Position numbers and translations under genes: made by a program. Source: Acheta domesticus (Eukaryota; Arthropoda; Insecta; Orthoptera; Gryllidae). Taken from it: a stretch of DNA of 64,000 bases. The stretch spans positions 76,000,698 through 76,064,697 of the forward strand of contig JAHLJT010003656.1 of the NCBI GenBank assembly GCA_031308135.1. The letters run 5' to 3'. Of this stretch, positions 11,781-22,769 are shown piece by piece. The number at the start of each line of letters is the position of its first letter. Within the stretch, counting starts at the first letter, position 1. Under the pieces are notes generated by a model. That model worked only from the letters and a program-made list of their open reading frames with translations. It searched no databases and was not told where the DNA came from.

Positions 11781-13515
11781 AAGGTTGACGCAATAAAGCA
11801 AGCACCACTTCCAAAGAATAAGGCGGAGTTACAGGCGCTGTTAGGCGTTATTAACTTCTACGATAGATTTTTGAAACAACGGGCGACACTGTTCGAACCA
11901 CTGTACAGACTCTTGCACCACGGAGTAGAATGGAAATGGACCCAGAAACACACGGAAGCAGTTCAAAAGGTGAAAGACTTCCTGACTAGCGAACTGGTAC
12001 TCACCCATTACGATGGATCGCGACCTCTTACCTTGACTTGTGACGCATCACCTTGTGGAGTGGCAGCGGTTCAAGTTGAGGCAGACGGACAAGAACGACC
12101 CTTAGCTTTCAAGTCTCGTACACGTTCCGAAACAGAGAAAAAATGTGCTCAAATTGACCCAAATTGACTCAAAAAGAGGCGCTCTCCTTTATTTTTGCAG
12201 TAGATAAGTTCCATAAATACCTTTTTGGAAGATCATGTTTGCAATTTATTACTGATCGTAAGTCCTTATTAGGTATATTGAAACAAGGTTCTGTAACTTC
12301 CCCCGAATGCTACGATGGGCACTCATTCTCAGTGCTTACGACTATCAATTTGTGTACAGGCAAGGTCGTCATCATGGGAATGCGGATGCGTTTTCTCGTT
12401 TACCACTTCCTCACCGAGCAGAAAAAGATACTTCCGGGATTGTTGGAACTCATCTATTGGAAGTGCATAATGGACCAGTCACTCATACAGAAGTTGCCAA
12501 AAAGACTGCAGAAGATTCCGTGTTGAAGAAGGTCTACAAATTCGTTTGCCAAGGTTGGCCGAATAATACACCCGAAAGGTTAAAACCATTTTGGAATTGC
12601 AGAGACAAATTATCAGTTCAACAAGGATGTGTGCTGTATGGTGATAGTGTGATAGTTCCAGAGGTCCTACAGGATACCGTGCTAGATGCAATACATGCAT
12701 CACACCAAGGAATAGTACGTATGAAAGCCGCAGCTCGTTCGTATGTATGGTGGCCGGGTCTTAGCAAGGATGTGGAACGATTAGTGCACAAGTGCCGTGT
12801 TTGTCAAGAGGAGCGCAGTAATCCACCAAACTCTCCACCAGTTCGATGGCCAGAAGCATCACAGTCTTGGGAAAGGGTACACTACGACTACACAGGACCA
12901 ATAGATGGTCAAGCTTTCTTGATCTTAGTTGATGCATTTTCGAGATTTCCGGTCATCAAATTGGTACCATTGATGTCAGCTGCTGTGTTGGTCAGAACAT
13001 CAAGAGAGATTTTCGCAGCCTATGGACCACCCGTATACGTCGTTTCAGACAACGGTACTCAATTAACGTCTAAAGAATTTCGTAATTTCTTGACCAGAAA
13101 CGGTACTAAATTTCTGAATACACCGCCGTTTCATCCAGCATCTAATGGATTAGTGGAACGAACTGTGCGTTCATTCAAAGAGCAACTGAGAAAACATACT
13201 GCGGGAGATTGGCCCACACGTCAGGCCAGGGTTCTTTTTTCGATGCGAACTGCATTACGTACAGTTACCAATCGTACAGTTGCTGACATGTTCTACGCTC
13301 ATTTGAAGGTTCGCACGCCGTTGAGTATAATTAAACCAAATCCACATGAAAAGAAACAAGTAAACAAGGTTTTAGAAATCAGGCGCTTTAATATCGGGGG
13401 TCTAGTACGGTTCAGAGATTACCGAACATCACAACCGAAATGGTCTCCGGGGCAAATCTCTGGCGTGAAAGGAGAGAGTGTCTATGCAGTTCTCAACCAA
13501 GATGGACCAAACTAA
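11781..13515 (+). mobile_element. Ty3/gypsy Pol remnant: RT tail, RNase H, integrase
   Basis: Coding similarity begins abruptly at 11781 in the RT thumb/connection (LLGVINFYDRF). RNase H follows: TCDASPCG at about 12045, then QKEAL and ITDRKSLLG. The integrase comes next, with an HASH...CRVC zinc-binding region (about 12690-12810) and a D,D35E core: Asp at 12886, Asp at 13048 (VSDNGTQ) and Glu at 13156 (NGLVERTV). Spacing between the last two is 35 residues. Two breaks are visible. A near-tandem duplication of about 10 bp (CAAATTGAC) near 12150-12170 causes a stop and frame change. A further shift lies near 12295-12310. From 12307 to 13515 one frame is intact. No LTR, gag, protease or RT core adjoins it. 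This is a fossil copy that produces nothing functional as it stands. Confidence 0.9.
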
Positions 13516-13520
13516 TAATG

Positions 13521-13703
13521 TCATGTTCTCAACGCTTGATCTTGAGCAGCTATTAGAACTGCTTCCGATTCTAGCTTCATTCTTCCCCTTTTAAGCCATA
13601 TAAATGATTGATATTTATTGATCTGCACCTTGACCATTCTTTTTAGATATTGTCCGTGGAGTGGTTTGGCTCTCCACGATTTCTTTAACAATTTTGGTCT
13701 CAC
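13521..13703 (-). mobile_element. C-terminal fragment of another LINE-type ORF2
   Basis: The minus frame contains WRAKPLHGQYLKRM followed by WLKRGRMKLESEAVLIAAQD. I recognise the KPLHGQ...WL..G.....E....AAQ pattern from the C-terminal region of some animal non-LTR retrotransposon polyproteins. Only about 60 residues survive, wedged between the gypsy 3' end and an ATT microsatellite. It is a different family from the 9937-11780 element, judging by the motif. The clade is not assigned. Confidence 0.6.
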
Positions 13704-13706
13704 TTT

Positions 13707-13708
<2 letters not shown>

Positions 13709-13759
<51 letters not shown>
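13709..13759. repeat. (ATT)n microsatellite
   Basis: About 17 uninterrupted ATT units lie at the N-terminal-side edge of the minus-strand LINE fragment. Confidence 0.95.
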
Positions 13760-13761
<2 letters not shown>

Positions 13762-13849
13762 TATTATTAGTGTAATCCGTGTGATTAAATAGCATAGGGC
13801 GTTTAAAACGAATCATTTTACTTGTCCAGATTTTATTAACATTATTTCA

Positions 13850-14792
13850 TCTACTCAGACATGAAAACAGAGCGATTTAAATTAAATCGATGATCTTTGA
13901 CAGATCACTGGTTATCTCCTAATGAACATAGCGTTTTCCAAATCCCAAAATTTCTCCTCTCCTTGTAGAGAAAGTGAATAGCGCAGAGGTCCTGCATATG
14001 GGGGTTCTTGTATTTACGTTAGAAATGATATCGATACTATCACCTTGACGCAATTAAATGTGTACTCCGACGAAAATGTTTTTTGAAATATCAATAGAAC
14101 ATCTTCCTACGTTAAAAATGATATTACTTTAAATCTACTGGCCTCCAACAAAGACTGCTGCAGATTATAAACGTTCTTAGAAAATCTGGAGATAACAGTC
14201 AAAAAGTCAGCAATCACTCTTTTGAATCCATTGTAGTGTGCGGTGATTTTAACTTTGATTTTCTAATCGAATCTTGCGAGAAAGACCAGTTTTTCAATTT
14301 AAATTGTTCCTTCTTTTTAGATATTACAATACATGTATCTACACGGATCACACTAAATTGAAAGAATGCCATCGATCAAATAATAATTAACAAATCCACA
14401 CTCGATATGAAATTGAAATAAAAGGTTTAGGATACAGAGACCACGATGCGCAAATTCTTACCATTACAAGAAATGCGAACACATTTAATAAGTAAAACAC
14501 ATAAGAGTAGATTATTTACTAAAAGCAAAATAAGATTATTCATTGATTACTTACTGCAGGACGCAGTTTACAACACTTGGTAAAAATGACACATATAAAT
14601 CTTTTCTTTCAACGTTTTCGATTCATTTTAACACTTGCTTTTCTCTTCAAAAAGAAACTTTAATATTTCACGGAAAATCAATTCTTGGATAACACAAGGA
14701 ATTAGGACATCATGTAAAAACAAACGAATACTTTCTTTCATTTCTAAGCATTATAACGTATCTCAAGATTTCTTCCTCTACTTTAAAATCAG
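13850..14792 (+). mobile_element. Decayed LINE endonuclease domain and linker
   Basis: Across several frames the + strand gives recognisable APE-type endonuclease blocks in order: LTDHWLSPNE (about 13898), GGSCIYVRND (about 14000), VVCGDFNF (about 14235) and AIDQIIIN (about 14370). A pre-RT linker with WITQGIRTSCKNKR follows at about 14680. Many stops and indels are present. The element ends at about 14792, where a dispersed repeat begins. The blocks differ from those of the 51.9 kb LINE, so this is a third LINE lineage in the window. Confidence 0.75.
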
Positions 14793-15185
14793 TAGTGCTA
14801 CACAATGGCACAGACTTTCTCGTACTAGTTTACTAATTTCTTTGTTCTGGGTTAGCTTTTTGGATTTGCCACATACTACTGCCAGCTGCCATCTATCGCC
14901 GCCAAAGAACTTTTTTTTTTAATTTTCTCAATAGTCCAGTTTTCTAATGTACCGAACTATTCCTTTAAAAATATTAAAGAAAAGTAACAATTCGTCCTAT
15001 AGGGAAAATTTCGTTGAAACATTTGGAGCAATTTTTAAGAATATGGTGTTTAAGCTGTGCTGTAAATGCGGAATTTGAAGCTCTCTTTCACAAAAATATT
15101 TTCAGTTTTCGCAAAACGTTATTGGAAGTTATTTGAAGCAGTTTCATTCACAAATGCAATACATATTGCTGGAAATGTATTTTTA
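14793..15185 (+). repeat. Dispersed repeat, copy 1 (mate at 57621-58027)
   Basis: Copy 1 shares with 57621-58027 the word GTGCTACACAATGGCACAGA (GTGCTACAGAATGGCACAGA in the mate), then TTCTAATTTCTTTG, GCCAGCTGCCAT and ATTTGAAGCATT, ending in TTGCTGGAAATGT. Order and orientation are the same over about 400 bp with moderate divergence. There is no coding capacity. It is probably part of an uncharacterised transposon, possibly non-autonomous. Confidence 0.7.
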
Positions 15186-15239
15186 ACTGATTTTGACTTA
15201 ATAAATAAAAAAGGAATGCATTCATACTATTCTGTATCC

Positions 15240-15420
15240 TCTTCCTAGTCTGAACTGGCGTGACCATCTCTGCTGTGTTCCCCTCTCTCCTGCTCAGCTC
15301 TGTTCTACTCTGGCCTGCCCTGGCCTGCTCTGCCTTACGCTGAACTGCCAAATCCATCCTACACCTTGCCACCGTAATCGTCTTTTGCTGCATCGCCTGA
15401 TCCCAGTGCTACCCGCTCTA
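15240..15420. repeat. Pyrimidine-rich minisatellite-like tract
   Basis: This contains short degenerate CTGCCCTGGCCTGCTCTG repeats, similar in composition to 19262-19555 and to the complement of 20230-21050. Confidence 0.5.
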
Positions 15421-15959
15421 CTATCAGATGTGCGTGAAGACATTTAATTTTTTTCATATTATTCATGTTAATGTAACATACAGTAAAGTTTAAACTCCAT
15501 ATGTAGACATCAGGGTCTTCCATCTTTCAATTAACAACGTATTTGCAGAGATTAAATTCCTTTAGCTCGACAATCCCCCAGGACGATAGGTTACACCTTC
15601 AATTTTGGTTTCTTTATTTTCTTTCACATTTCTTCAACCTTTCGAGAATATCCAGCTTTCACTTTCAGATGTGGTCAGTTTTTTGGCTATTTAAAGTCTA
15701 CTTGTGTCACGCACAGTCACTCCTCGCAACATGTTTGTACCAGGTTTGATACACATCATTTCAAATATTTTGGGCGTGGCATATGCGCGCGCATTCAGAA
15801 AAGTACACATAAATCTAAAACTAATAAATAAACGGTTTCAAGCATTGAAAAGTGTACATTTCAATGCATAAGAAACAATGAAAACACAATTCCAATTTTC
15901 GCGAAAAATGAAATTTTTGGTAGACGAGTACCTTAAACGAGTTCGTTATACGAACACTC

Positions 15960-16465
15960 GACCTAACCGCTCTTTACGACAGAAAGATGATTTAACAGTG
16001 GAAAAGTCAAGCACATAAAACAATTTTTTTATTGACCTCTATTTTCTTGTAACATATTTTATACTTCTTGCTTACAATGGAATACAGGGAATCTGTAATC
16101 TCAAATTTTGAGGGGTGAATGAAATTGAAAATATGTTGAGATGTAGATTGAGAAAAATATCACTAATTAGTTAACTTTAAATGTCCAAGTTGTTTAACGT
16201 TGCGGCTGTTAGCTGACCTAACCGCTCTTTACGACAGATGATTTAACTGTGGAAAAGTCAAGTATAGAAAACAATTTTTTATTGACCTCTATTTTCTCGT
16301 AACATATTTTATACTTCTTGCTTACAATGGAATACAGGGAATCTGTAATCTCAAATTTGAGGGGTGAATGAAATTAACAATATGTTGAGATGTAGATTGA
16401 GAAAAATATCACTAATTAATTAACTTTAAATGTCCAAGTTGTTCAAAGTTGCGGATGTTAGCTGA
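15960..16465 (+). repeat. Tandem duplication of a ~255-bp AT-rich unit
   Basis: Unit 1 (15960-16214) and unit 2 (16215-16465) both start GACCTAACCGCTCTTTACGA and run through GAATACAGGGAATCTGTAAT to GTTAGCTGA. Differences are a few small indels and substitutions (for example an extra AAAG in unit 1), so it is a fairly recent duplication. No coding frame is present. Confidence 0.9.
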
Positions 16466-17307
16466 TAATTGCATAACAGTTAACATAAGTGTTAACAGTT
16501 GCGAAAATATATGAAGTCTCCGACATGCATAATTTTTTCAAATGGAAATTATTATTTATTCTATTTACTGATTTTATTAAGTCGTACTACGTAAATAATT
16601 GCTTTGAGTGACTTCTCAGGTCCAATTAATGTAAAGTTAAGAATAATTTACATAATTTGTAAGGTTTTAATAATTATCTACATATATAGATAAAAAACGC
16701 TGTCACTATCAGAGCATTTGATCCATTCATTAATGACTCGACCAAACTTGGCATATATTTACGATTGAAGACATACTGCCACTCGTCACCTGAGAGAGGA
16801 CAATGGAACGGACAAAGCGGCGACTGACAGGACGCTGAAATTCCTGAAAGAGGCAAATCTGTTTCATAAAATTTGAATTGTACTTGTGGCTGTGTTTGTG
16901 ATTGTAATTATCCTCATGATTGTAAATTGTAATTGTATATGTGACATTTCACAATAATCAGTATAAAGGCTAAAGGCCTTAGTTGCCAAGCCTTCAAACA
17001 TAATAAAAAAAGGTTTTAATATCTTGTAAAACGTTCCAAAAATAATGCAACGTGAAGACAAAATTGATTTAGTCACCTTCTTATACATTCTTGAACATAT
17101 ACCTACGTGTCCACTTTCATTCCATTTTGTGTTAACATTTGCAACATATGATACTCGTAATGAGTACAAAATAAAGCTACAGTGCAACATAACTATAAAT
17201 GATCTAATTTACCCGAAACATCGCAATGAGACACCGACCATTTGGAAACTATATGGAATTCACTTCATTAAAAATCTTATTCGGTATCAATTTGACGAAC
17301 AAAAAGC

Positions 17308-17310
<3 letters not shown>
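16466..17310. other. AT-rich DNA, nothing firm
   Basis: Around 16690-16860 a phrase meaning roughly 'ACCAAACTTGGCATATATTTACG' in two parts resembles a phrase near 59230, suggesting a shared old repeat. I could not delimit it. No gene is seen. Confidence 0.4.

Positions 17311-17342
<32 letters not shown>
17311..17342. repeat. (TA)n microsatellite
   Basis: About 16 TA units. It creates a spurious Ile-Tyr run in an open frame. Confidence 0.95.
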
Positions 17343-17345
<3 letters not shown>

Positions 17346-18370
17346 GTACAACAATATTACATTCTATTGTTTCATACCAAAAGCGAAGAAAGGTGGCTAC
17401 ATTAATTTTTAGCCACGATTTATTCAAAAGAAAATAATTAGTTTTACTGCTGAAATGAAAGAGTAAATTTCACAAAGTTATCTTTCCCAGTTTGTGTTTA
17501 ATAGCACTGTAAATAATATGAATATTTAAAAAATAATTAAACATTAAAATTCGTATAATAATTCTGCCTAAAACTAGATCATCAAGATTCCACGATAGCA
17601 GTAGTTTAATTGTGCAGCTCATAATTACTTCCAAATGAGTGCGCTATTAAACTGTTATGACAAAGTAGATAAAAGTAATAAAACAGTTCTGATGTATTTT
17701 TATTGTTGCTGTTGCAGTCAGAGTGGTTTATTATTTTTTTCTACTTTATCGCAAGCGAGGGAAAGAATGAAGAGTTGTCAGATGGGAAGTGAGAAAAACA
17801 CAATTAAAAGACAATGATTTAAATTATCAGTTTTTATTTTTCTTTCCCTTTTATCTGACTTCACAACTTTCCATAGATTTTGACCTGACATCCAGATATT
17901 CGTAGGACATCCGGAGATTTTTCTAAATCGTGGGGAACGTAGCTTGTAGAAAAGGGGGATCATATTGCTCGGTTCAAAGGATGGGATGGGACAGGACAAT
18001 CGCAGGGGGACATGAAACGCTGTTTATAGACGATTCTTTGGAACTGCTCGTCAGGAACCACAAAACGAAGATCAGAGTTTCCGGGCTCTAGATCTTTCAT
18101 TCAGGAAATGGTATCGTCTGACTCAACTATGTAGATGATGTTGACACTTCACCAACATCGAGACTCAAACCGATGACTTCCCTATCTATAATCCATCATT
18201 TGAGTACTCGCAAATATCAGCACATTTACTAATGCTTCTACACATTAGTAACACATTAGTACCTCACACATTAATAACACGTCCGGAGAAGAAATGACAA
18301 CGGACGGGAATTTCTTTGAATAATTTACACAGAATGATCGTTTTCATTCTTTTCTTGTGAAATACCACAT
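17343..18370. other. AT-rich DNA, possible SINE trace
   Basis: Near 18130-18190 the phrase CACCAACATCGAGACTCAAACC resembles the reversed B-box region of the window's SINE (about 22 bp, cited here in parts: CACCAACATCGAG, then ACTCAAACC). The rest of the copy is not recognisable. The remainder of the stretch shows no gene or repeat. Confidence 0.35.
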
Positions 18371-18479
18371 ATGCTTCTCATGCCGTCATGTCGTCTATTT
18401 ACACTGATCTCGCATTACACTCATTCACTCATTTGTACTACACTATTCTCATTATGCACACAATTTACACGTGCACTAT

Positions 18480-18655
18480 CTCGAGACGACACGTCCGTGT
18501 CCGTGGCGCATTCGCCCTTCGGTGGGACCGCGTGGGGGCGCCGACGTCCTTCAGCACCGCGGTCTGCGCGTCGACTCCACTCGCCGACGGCAATCTCACC
18601 CCACCAAAGCCTTGCAAACTCGCGGGGCGGTAGCGCACGGAACGTGAAGGGGTCA
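18480..18655. other. Short GC-rich island
   Basis: A sharp 175-bp CpG-rich block sits inside AT-rich DNA. Frames cross it on both strands without any domain. It could be a regulatory element or part of a transposon; nothing in the sequence decides. Confidence 0.35.
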
Positions 18656-19135
18656 TTCCATATTAAATCGACTCAATCATTTTACATCATCATCTCAGAT
18701 TCAGATGAAATTTGACACATAAGTAGTATGAATGAAGAATAAGGAAGAGTAAAATATTTCCGCCCGTTTGTGAAATACAGCCACGTAAAATTTTATTTCC
18801 GAATATTCCAAAAATTGTGTTTCCGAAAATTTTTAAATTCATGTAGAACCTCTCCAAATTAAGACAGCGAGCTGGAACAGGTGTCATTTTGCAGATTTCT
18901 TTATGTTTCTTTATTTCTTATATTTCTTTCTTATGATATCCAACTCAATAGGGGTTGGGTAAAAAAGTTTTTCAAATTCAAATTTAAAATTTTAATTTTG
19001 AGTTTTTTCAAAATGCTCATCTTCAGAAAAATTTTAAAAAATTCTGAAATAATCTTTATATGTTTCCAAATAGATGGTGCAAGTTTAAACATGGGACTCC
19101 AATGGGTTCATATGGTAATCTTTACTTAAAGTGCA
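18640..19135. other. AT-rich stretch with a common-repeat-like start
   Basis: The stretch begins GGGTCATTCCATATTAAATC, which resembles a recurrent motif at the start of non-coding repeats in several insect genomes; this is recollection, not a search. A shorter GGGTCATTCCA also occurs at about 57071. I cannot define ends or terminal repeats. Confidence 0.25.
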
Positions 19136-19261
19136 CAATATTTACTTACTCTAGATTTTACTGATTTAAAATGCATTTTATTTCAAATTATAAAACCTAA
19201 TATATACAAATTATTAATTTACTCGTTTCTGTTGGTGAGTGAGACTGTCCGAGTCGCTTAT

Positions 19262-19555
19262 ACGCTGCCGGTACAGTGGTAGTGCCCTGCCCTATCCTTT
19301 TCTGCCTCGTTGCCCTCCTGCCCGTCTACCCCGCCCCTCCCCACTACGCTCTGCCGTGCCATGCGCCCCTGCTCCATCCCACCTCACCCTTCTCCGCCCC
19401 TTGCCTACCCATTCACCTCTTTACCCTCTCACTCATTACCTCCACACCCTTCACCGCGCCATCGTTGATTCTTTTCCTGCCACGTCCTCCTCCTCCTCGT
19501 TCACCCCACCTCACCTTCTCCTGCCCCGCCTCGCTTCTCCTGGACTTACTATACC
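19262..19555. repeat. Pyrimidine-rich tract
   Basis: This has TGCCCTGCCC, CCTCCTCCTCC and CACCTCACC words with strong strand asymmetry, and is compositionally the mirror image of 20230-21050. No credible protein is encoded. Confidence 0.6.
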
Positions 19556-19648
19556 ACGAAAATATGTAAAATAAAAATGGTTCTAATTCTTTGAGAATGA
19601 GTTGTAAACTCGAAAAAAATAGTTTTGAATACACGTATCTTGCCTCTG

Positions 19649-19650
<2 letters not shown>

Positions 19651-19694
<44 letters not shown>
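19651..19694. repeat. (TA)n microsatellite
   Basis: About 22 TA units. Confidence 0.95.
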
Positions 19695-19697
<3 letters not shown>

Positions 19698-19719
19698 TCA
19701 AATCTGTTTCGTACTTATT

Positions 19720-20229
19720 AATAATCGCGCGCCGCGATTTTTCGTTGACCATAGACCTTTTGAGCTGCAAGTCCCGCGCTGTTAGCTCGCTGGCGCGGAC
19801 TGCTTCCGATGGCGCGGGGGCCACGGGTGAGGGCGGGGCGGGGGTGCGCTGGTCGCGCGCGCGTCTCTTGCAGGCCAGGAGTGGGGGGTGGGGAAGCGGC
19901 GTGGTGGGGGCGGGGTGGGGCGGTCGCGGGAGGAGCAAGAACTTCACAGCTGACCGCCCACCGGTTCCGGCGGCGGCGGCGGCGGCGGCTGAGTCAGGCG
20001 GGGCGACGGCGACGCCGCGGTCAGCAGTTCCGGATAACTACGTGTCAGCAGACAAACACTCCAGTACACCCCGGCCTGCCCTGCTCGGGCGCACGACCGC
20101 CCGCCCGCTCGGCCGGCCGGCCGGCCGGCGGCGGCGGCCGCAGTGGCACGGCGCCGGGCGGAGGGCGGCCCCCGCTGCCGCCCCTGGGCCTGACAAGTCG
20201 CCGCCGCGGCCGCCGCTCACCGCAGCGGG
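19720..20229. other. CpG-rich island
   Basis: A dense CpG block with GGCGGCGGC and GGCCGGCCGGCC runs grades into the G-rich array to its right. It may contain a promoter of a gene outside or undetected in the window. No TATA box, exon or splice structure is evident. Confidence 0.45.
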
Positions 20230-21050
20230 AGGCAGAGGGCGGCCGGGCGAGACGGGGCAGCACGAGGCGAAGCGAGGCGGGGCAGAGCGGCGCAGGGCGA
20301 GGCGAGGCAGGGTGAGGCAGGGCACGGCCAGGCTTGGCAGAGCGTGGCGGGGTAGGGCGAGGCGGGGTTAGACGAGGAGGAGAGGGCAATGCGGAATGGG
20401 GATGTGTGTGGCTCAGGAGGGTGGGGTAGGAAGGGGTGGGATGCGATGGGTTTGGGATGGGATAGGATGGGATGGGATGGGATGGGATGGAATGGGATGG
20501 CATGGGATGGTTTAGCGGAGCAAGGATGAACGCGGCGGACTAGGGAGAGGCAGTGACAGGCGATGAGGGGCGAGACGGGCAGGGCAAGGTGACGCAGGTC
20601 TTGGCAAAGCATGGCGGGGTAGGGAGAGATGGGGTTAGACGAGGCGGGGACGGGCGAGACAGGGAAGGTTGGGGAGGGGGGAGATCGGATGGATTGGCGA
20701 GGCAAGGATGGACGTAGCGGAGTAGGGCAAGACGGGGTTAGACGAGGCGGTGACGGACCGCTGAGCGAGACGGGCGAGGCACAGCAGTGTGGGATGGGAT
20801 GGATAAACGGGGCAAGGATGGACGCGGAGTAGATAGAGGTGGGGTGAGAAGACGCTGGAATGGTTGATGGGGACGAAGATGGAAAGAACGGACAGGGCGG
20901 GCGGGATGCGCAAGAGGGCAGCAAAGCGGGAAGGATGAGGTGGGACCTGAGGAGGTGGATGGGGCACAGCGGGGCGGAGATCGGCGAGGCGCGGCACAGC
21001 AGGGCGTGGTGTGGCGGAGAACGGCGAGGCAAGACGGAGCACGAGCGGGG
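20230..21050. repeat. Degenerate G-rich minisatellite
   Basis: This is a purine-biased array of GGCGAGGC, GGGCAAGG and GGGATGGGAT words, the last nearly perfect at about 20455-20510. Larger half-repeats are visible, for example AGGGCAAGACGGGGTTAGAC-like phrases at about 20625 and 20727 and GGACGCGG phrases. Runs of G3 spaced by short loops give G-quadruplex potential. The long minus-strand frames are Ser/Pro translations of the repeat. Confidence 0.75.
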
Positions 21051-21056
21051 CGTGGC

Positions 21057-21320
21057 CAGGGGCGGATTCAGCCGACCGTTTTGGGAGGAAGGCCTCGGCC
21101 CCCCATCGTAGATTTTTGTTAAATTATAAACATATTTGTTATTATATTGTATATTATTTATGTACTGCAGATATGATGCTATACAATATTATTGTTTAGA
21201 TAATTACATAATTCGAACATAAATAAAGATTTAGATCAGTTTTACCAAATAAAGGAAAGTAAACGAAAAGTCTAAGTCTTTGGGGGGGAGAGTGACACCC
21301 CCCACCTGGATCCGCCAGTG
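21057..21320. mobile_element. hAT-type MITE with 8-bp target duplication
   Basis: The element begins CAGGGGCGGATTCAG and ends as the reverse complement of CACTGGCGGATCCAG, giving roughly 15-bp imperfect terminal inverted repeats. Identical 8-bp GGCGTGGC flanks lie at 21049-21056 and 21321-21328. An 8-bp duplication with CAG...CTG-type ends fits the hAT superfamily. The 264-bp interior is AT-rich and non-coding, so it depends on a transposase made elsewhere. It inserted into the right edge of the G-rich array. Confidence 0.85.
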
Positions 21321-21499
21321 GGCGTGGCTCATATTTTGGTATAATTACATATTTTACCTATTACTACATATTTCGCTACATTTTAATATATTTATACATC
21401 AAAATAGGAACATTTAAGATGCGAATTCGCGATGTAAGTTACTGGAATCATATTTCCTAGAAAGCCATGCAACGCGCTTTTATTAACGTCGACTTTTCG

Positions 21500-21730
21500 T
21501 TATTAATTCTCAAACCTACCCCCGCCCCTCCTCTGCTTCTTGGAAACCGCATTGGTTGCCGTCGGAATGAAGGATGAGCGAATGTCAAGTAGAGGTAATT
21601 TCAAAAACGCGCTTGCTCATGTTTCATAGACACGATAGGTATCGTAGACTCGATCAAAGATGATCGTTCATCGATCGTGGACTCGATGTTTCATAGACTC
21701 GATCAAAGAAAAACAAGTATTTTTCAGGTC
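21500..21730. other. Short repeats around TAGACTCGATCAAAGA
   Basis: The words TTTCATAGAC, GACTCGATCAAAGA and CGATCGTGGACTCGATG recur at 21630-21715, giving a small cluster of imperfect repeats. Function unknown. Confidence 0.4.
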
Positions 21731-21844
21731 ATTGTCTAATCCTGCTCCGGGATCCACTATTGGTACTATTCACAAACTATACGGTACTATTCACTTGCGC
21801 GTCGGCTCCTCGTAGGCAACATTGCTTATACGACGAAAGAATTA

Positions 21845-22758
21845 CAGTAAACCCCCAACATTCGCGAGAGTTAGGTTCCCCAAAAACATCGTGAATGTTA
21901 AATCCACGAATGATGAATCTATTTTTTAATGAAGGAAAGTGGGTTAGGTTCCTGGATATCGAAAAATTATTAAAAAAGAAAGACAAAATCTGACAATCAA
22001 TTACAGTACAAATGAGTAAGCGCTCCTACAAACAATTCACAATTAACATCCCAAAATGAAGAAATAAAACAATGTTTAAATCTCATTTCAAAGTTGAAAA
22101 TGATTGGACGTAGGATTTGGTTATTGTTTTGTTTCACCACCATCTTCGTTGTTCTAATATCCAAATATGGAAGAGCTGCTTCTATTTCTCTCTTTAATTT
22201 TGAAGTAATTTGCATGTTCGGATCACATTCGAATGCCCTTTCGACCAGCGCTTGTTGAAGTTTTTTAGAACGCCATTAACAGTTTTGACATTGATGTTGC
22301 TGCAGGATGCAGTTTCGCTTCCGTTCCTTCATCATTACCTTCGAGGAGATTTTCTTCACTGATGATTTCCCGAAGTTCCATTGATGTCATTAAAATGAGA
22401 GTTGCACAGATTCTGAATAGCTTTTCTGTTCATGTGGGCAAGACCCTTATCTCCAATTTGACGCAACTGAACTTAATTATTTTACAATGATCGTATCATT
22501 CATAAATGTGAATTGGCATTTCAACTTTGAAACTTTTGCAGAAAGTGATACTGTGAATTCCGACGTCTACCAAGTTCCGTTTCCTAGATGATGCTGATTA
22601 AGGAAATGAAATGTGCTCGTTTTAAAAAAAAAATGTACTGCGACCAAAGACACACTCGCGAATGTTGAAGTCGCGAATATTAAAACCGGTAGCATTTCTC
22701 TCATCGCGAATGTTCGGAATTCGTGAATAACGAATTCGCGAATGTCGAGGGACTACTG
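21845..22758 (-). mobile_element. pogo/Tigger-like transposon remnant
   Basis: Inverted termini are CAGTAAACCCCCAACATTCG (left) and, as reverse complement, CAGTAGTCCCTCGACATTCG (right). Each is bordered by TA (21843-21844 and 22759-22760). Subterminal CGCGAATGTT-type repeats recur inside each end. The minus-strand interior retains a transposase C-terminal-tail pattern: FECDPN, then LKREIEAALPYLDI near 22150. This matches the DPN...I..L..Y arrangement near the end of Tigger-type proteins. DNA-binding and DDE catalytic regions are deleted and stops are present. It is a 914-bp internally deleted derivative. Confidence 0.75.
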
Positions 22759-22769
22759 TACATATTTCG

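Noticed and set aside
19591..19947. Proteins with long Ile-Tyr runs
   Set aside because: Translation of the TA microsatellite joined to adjacent low-complexity DNA.
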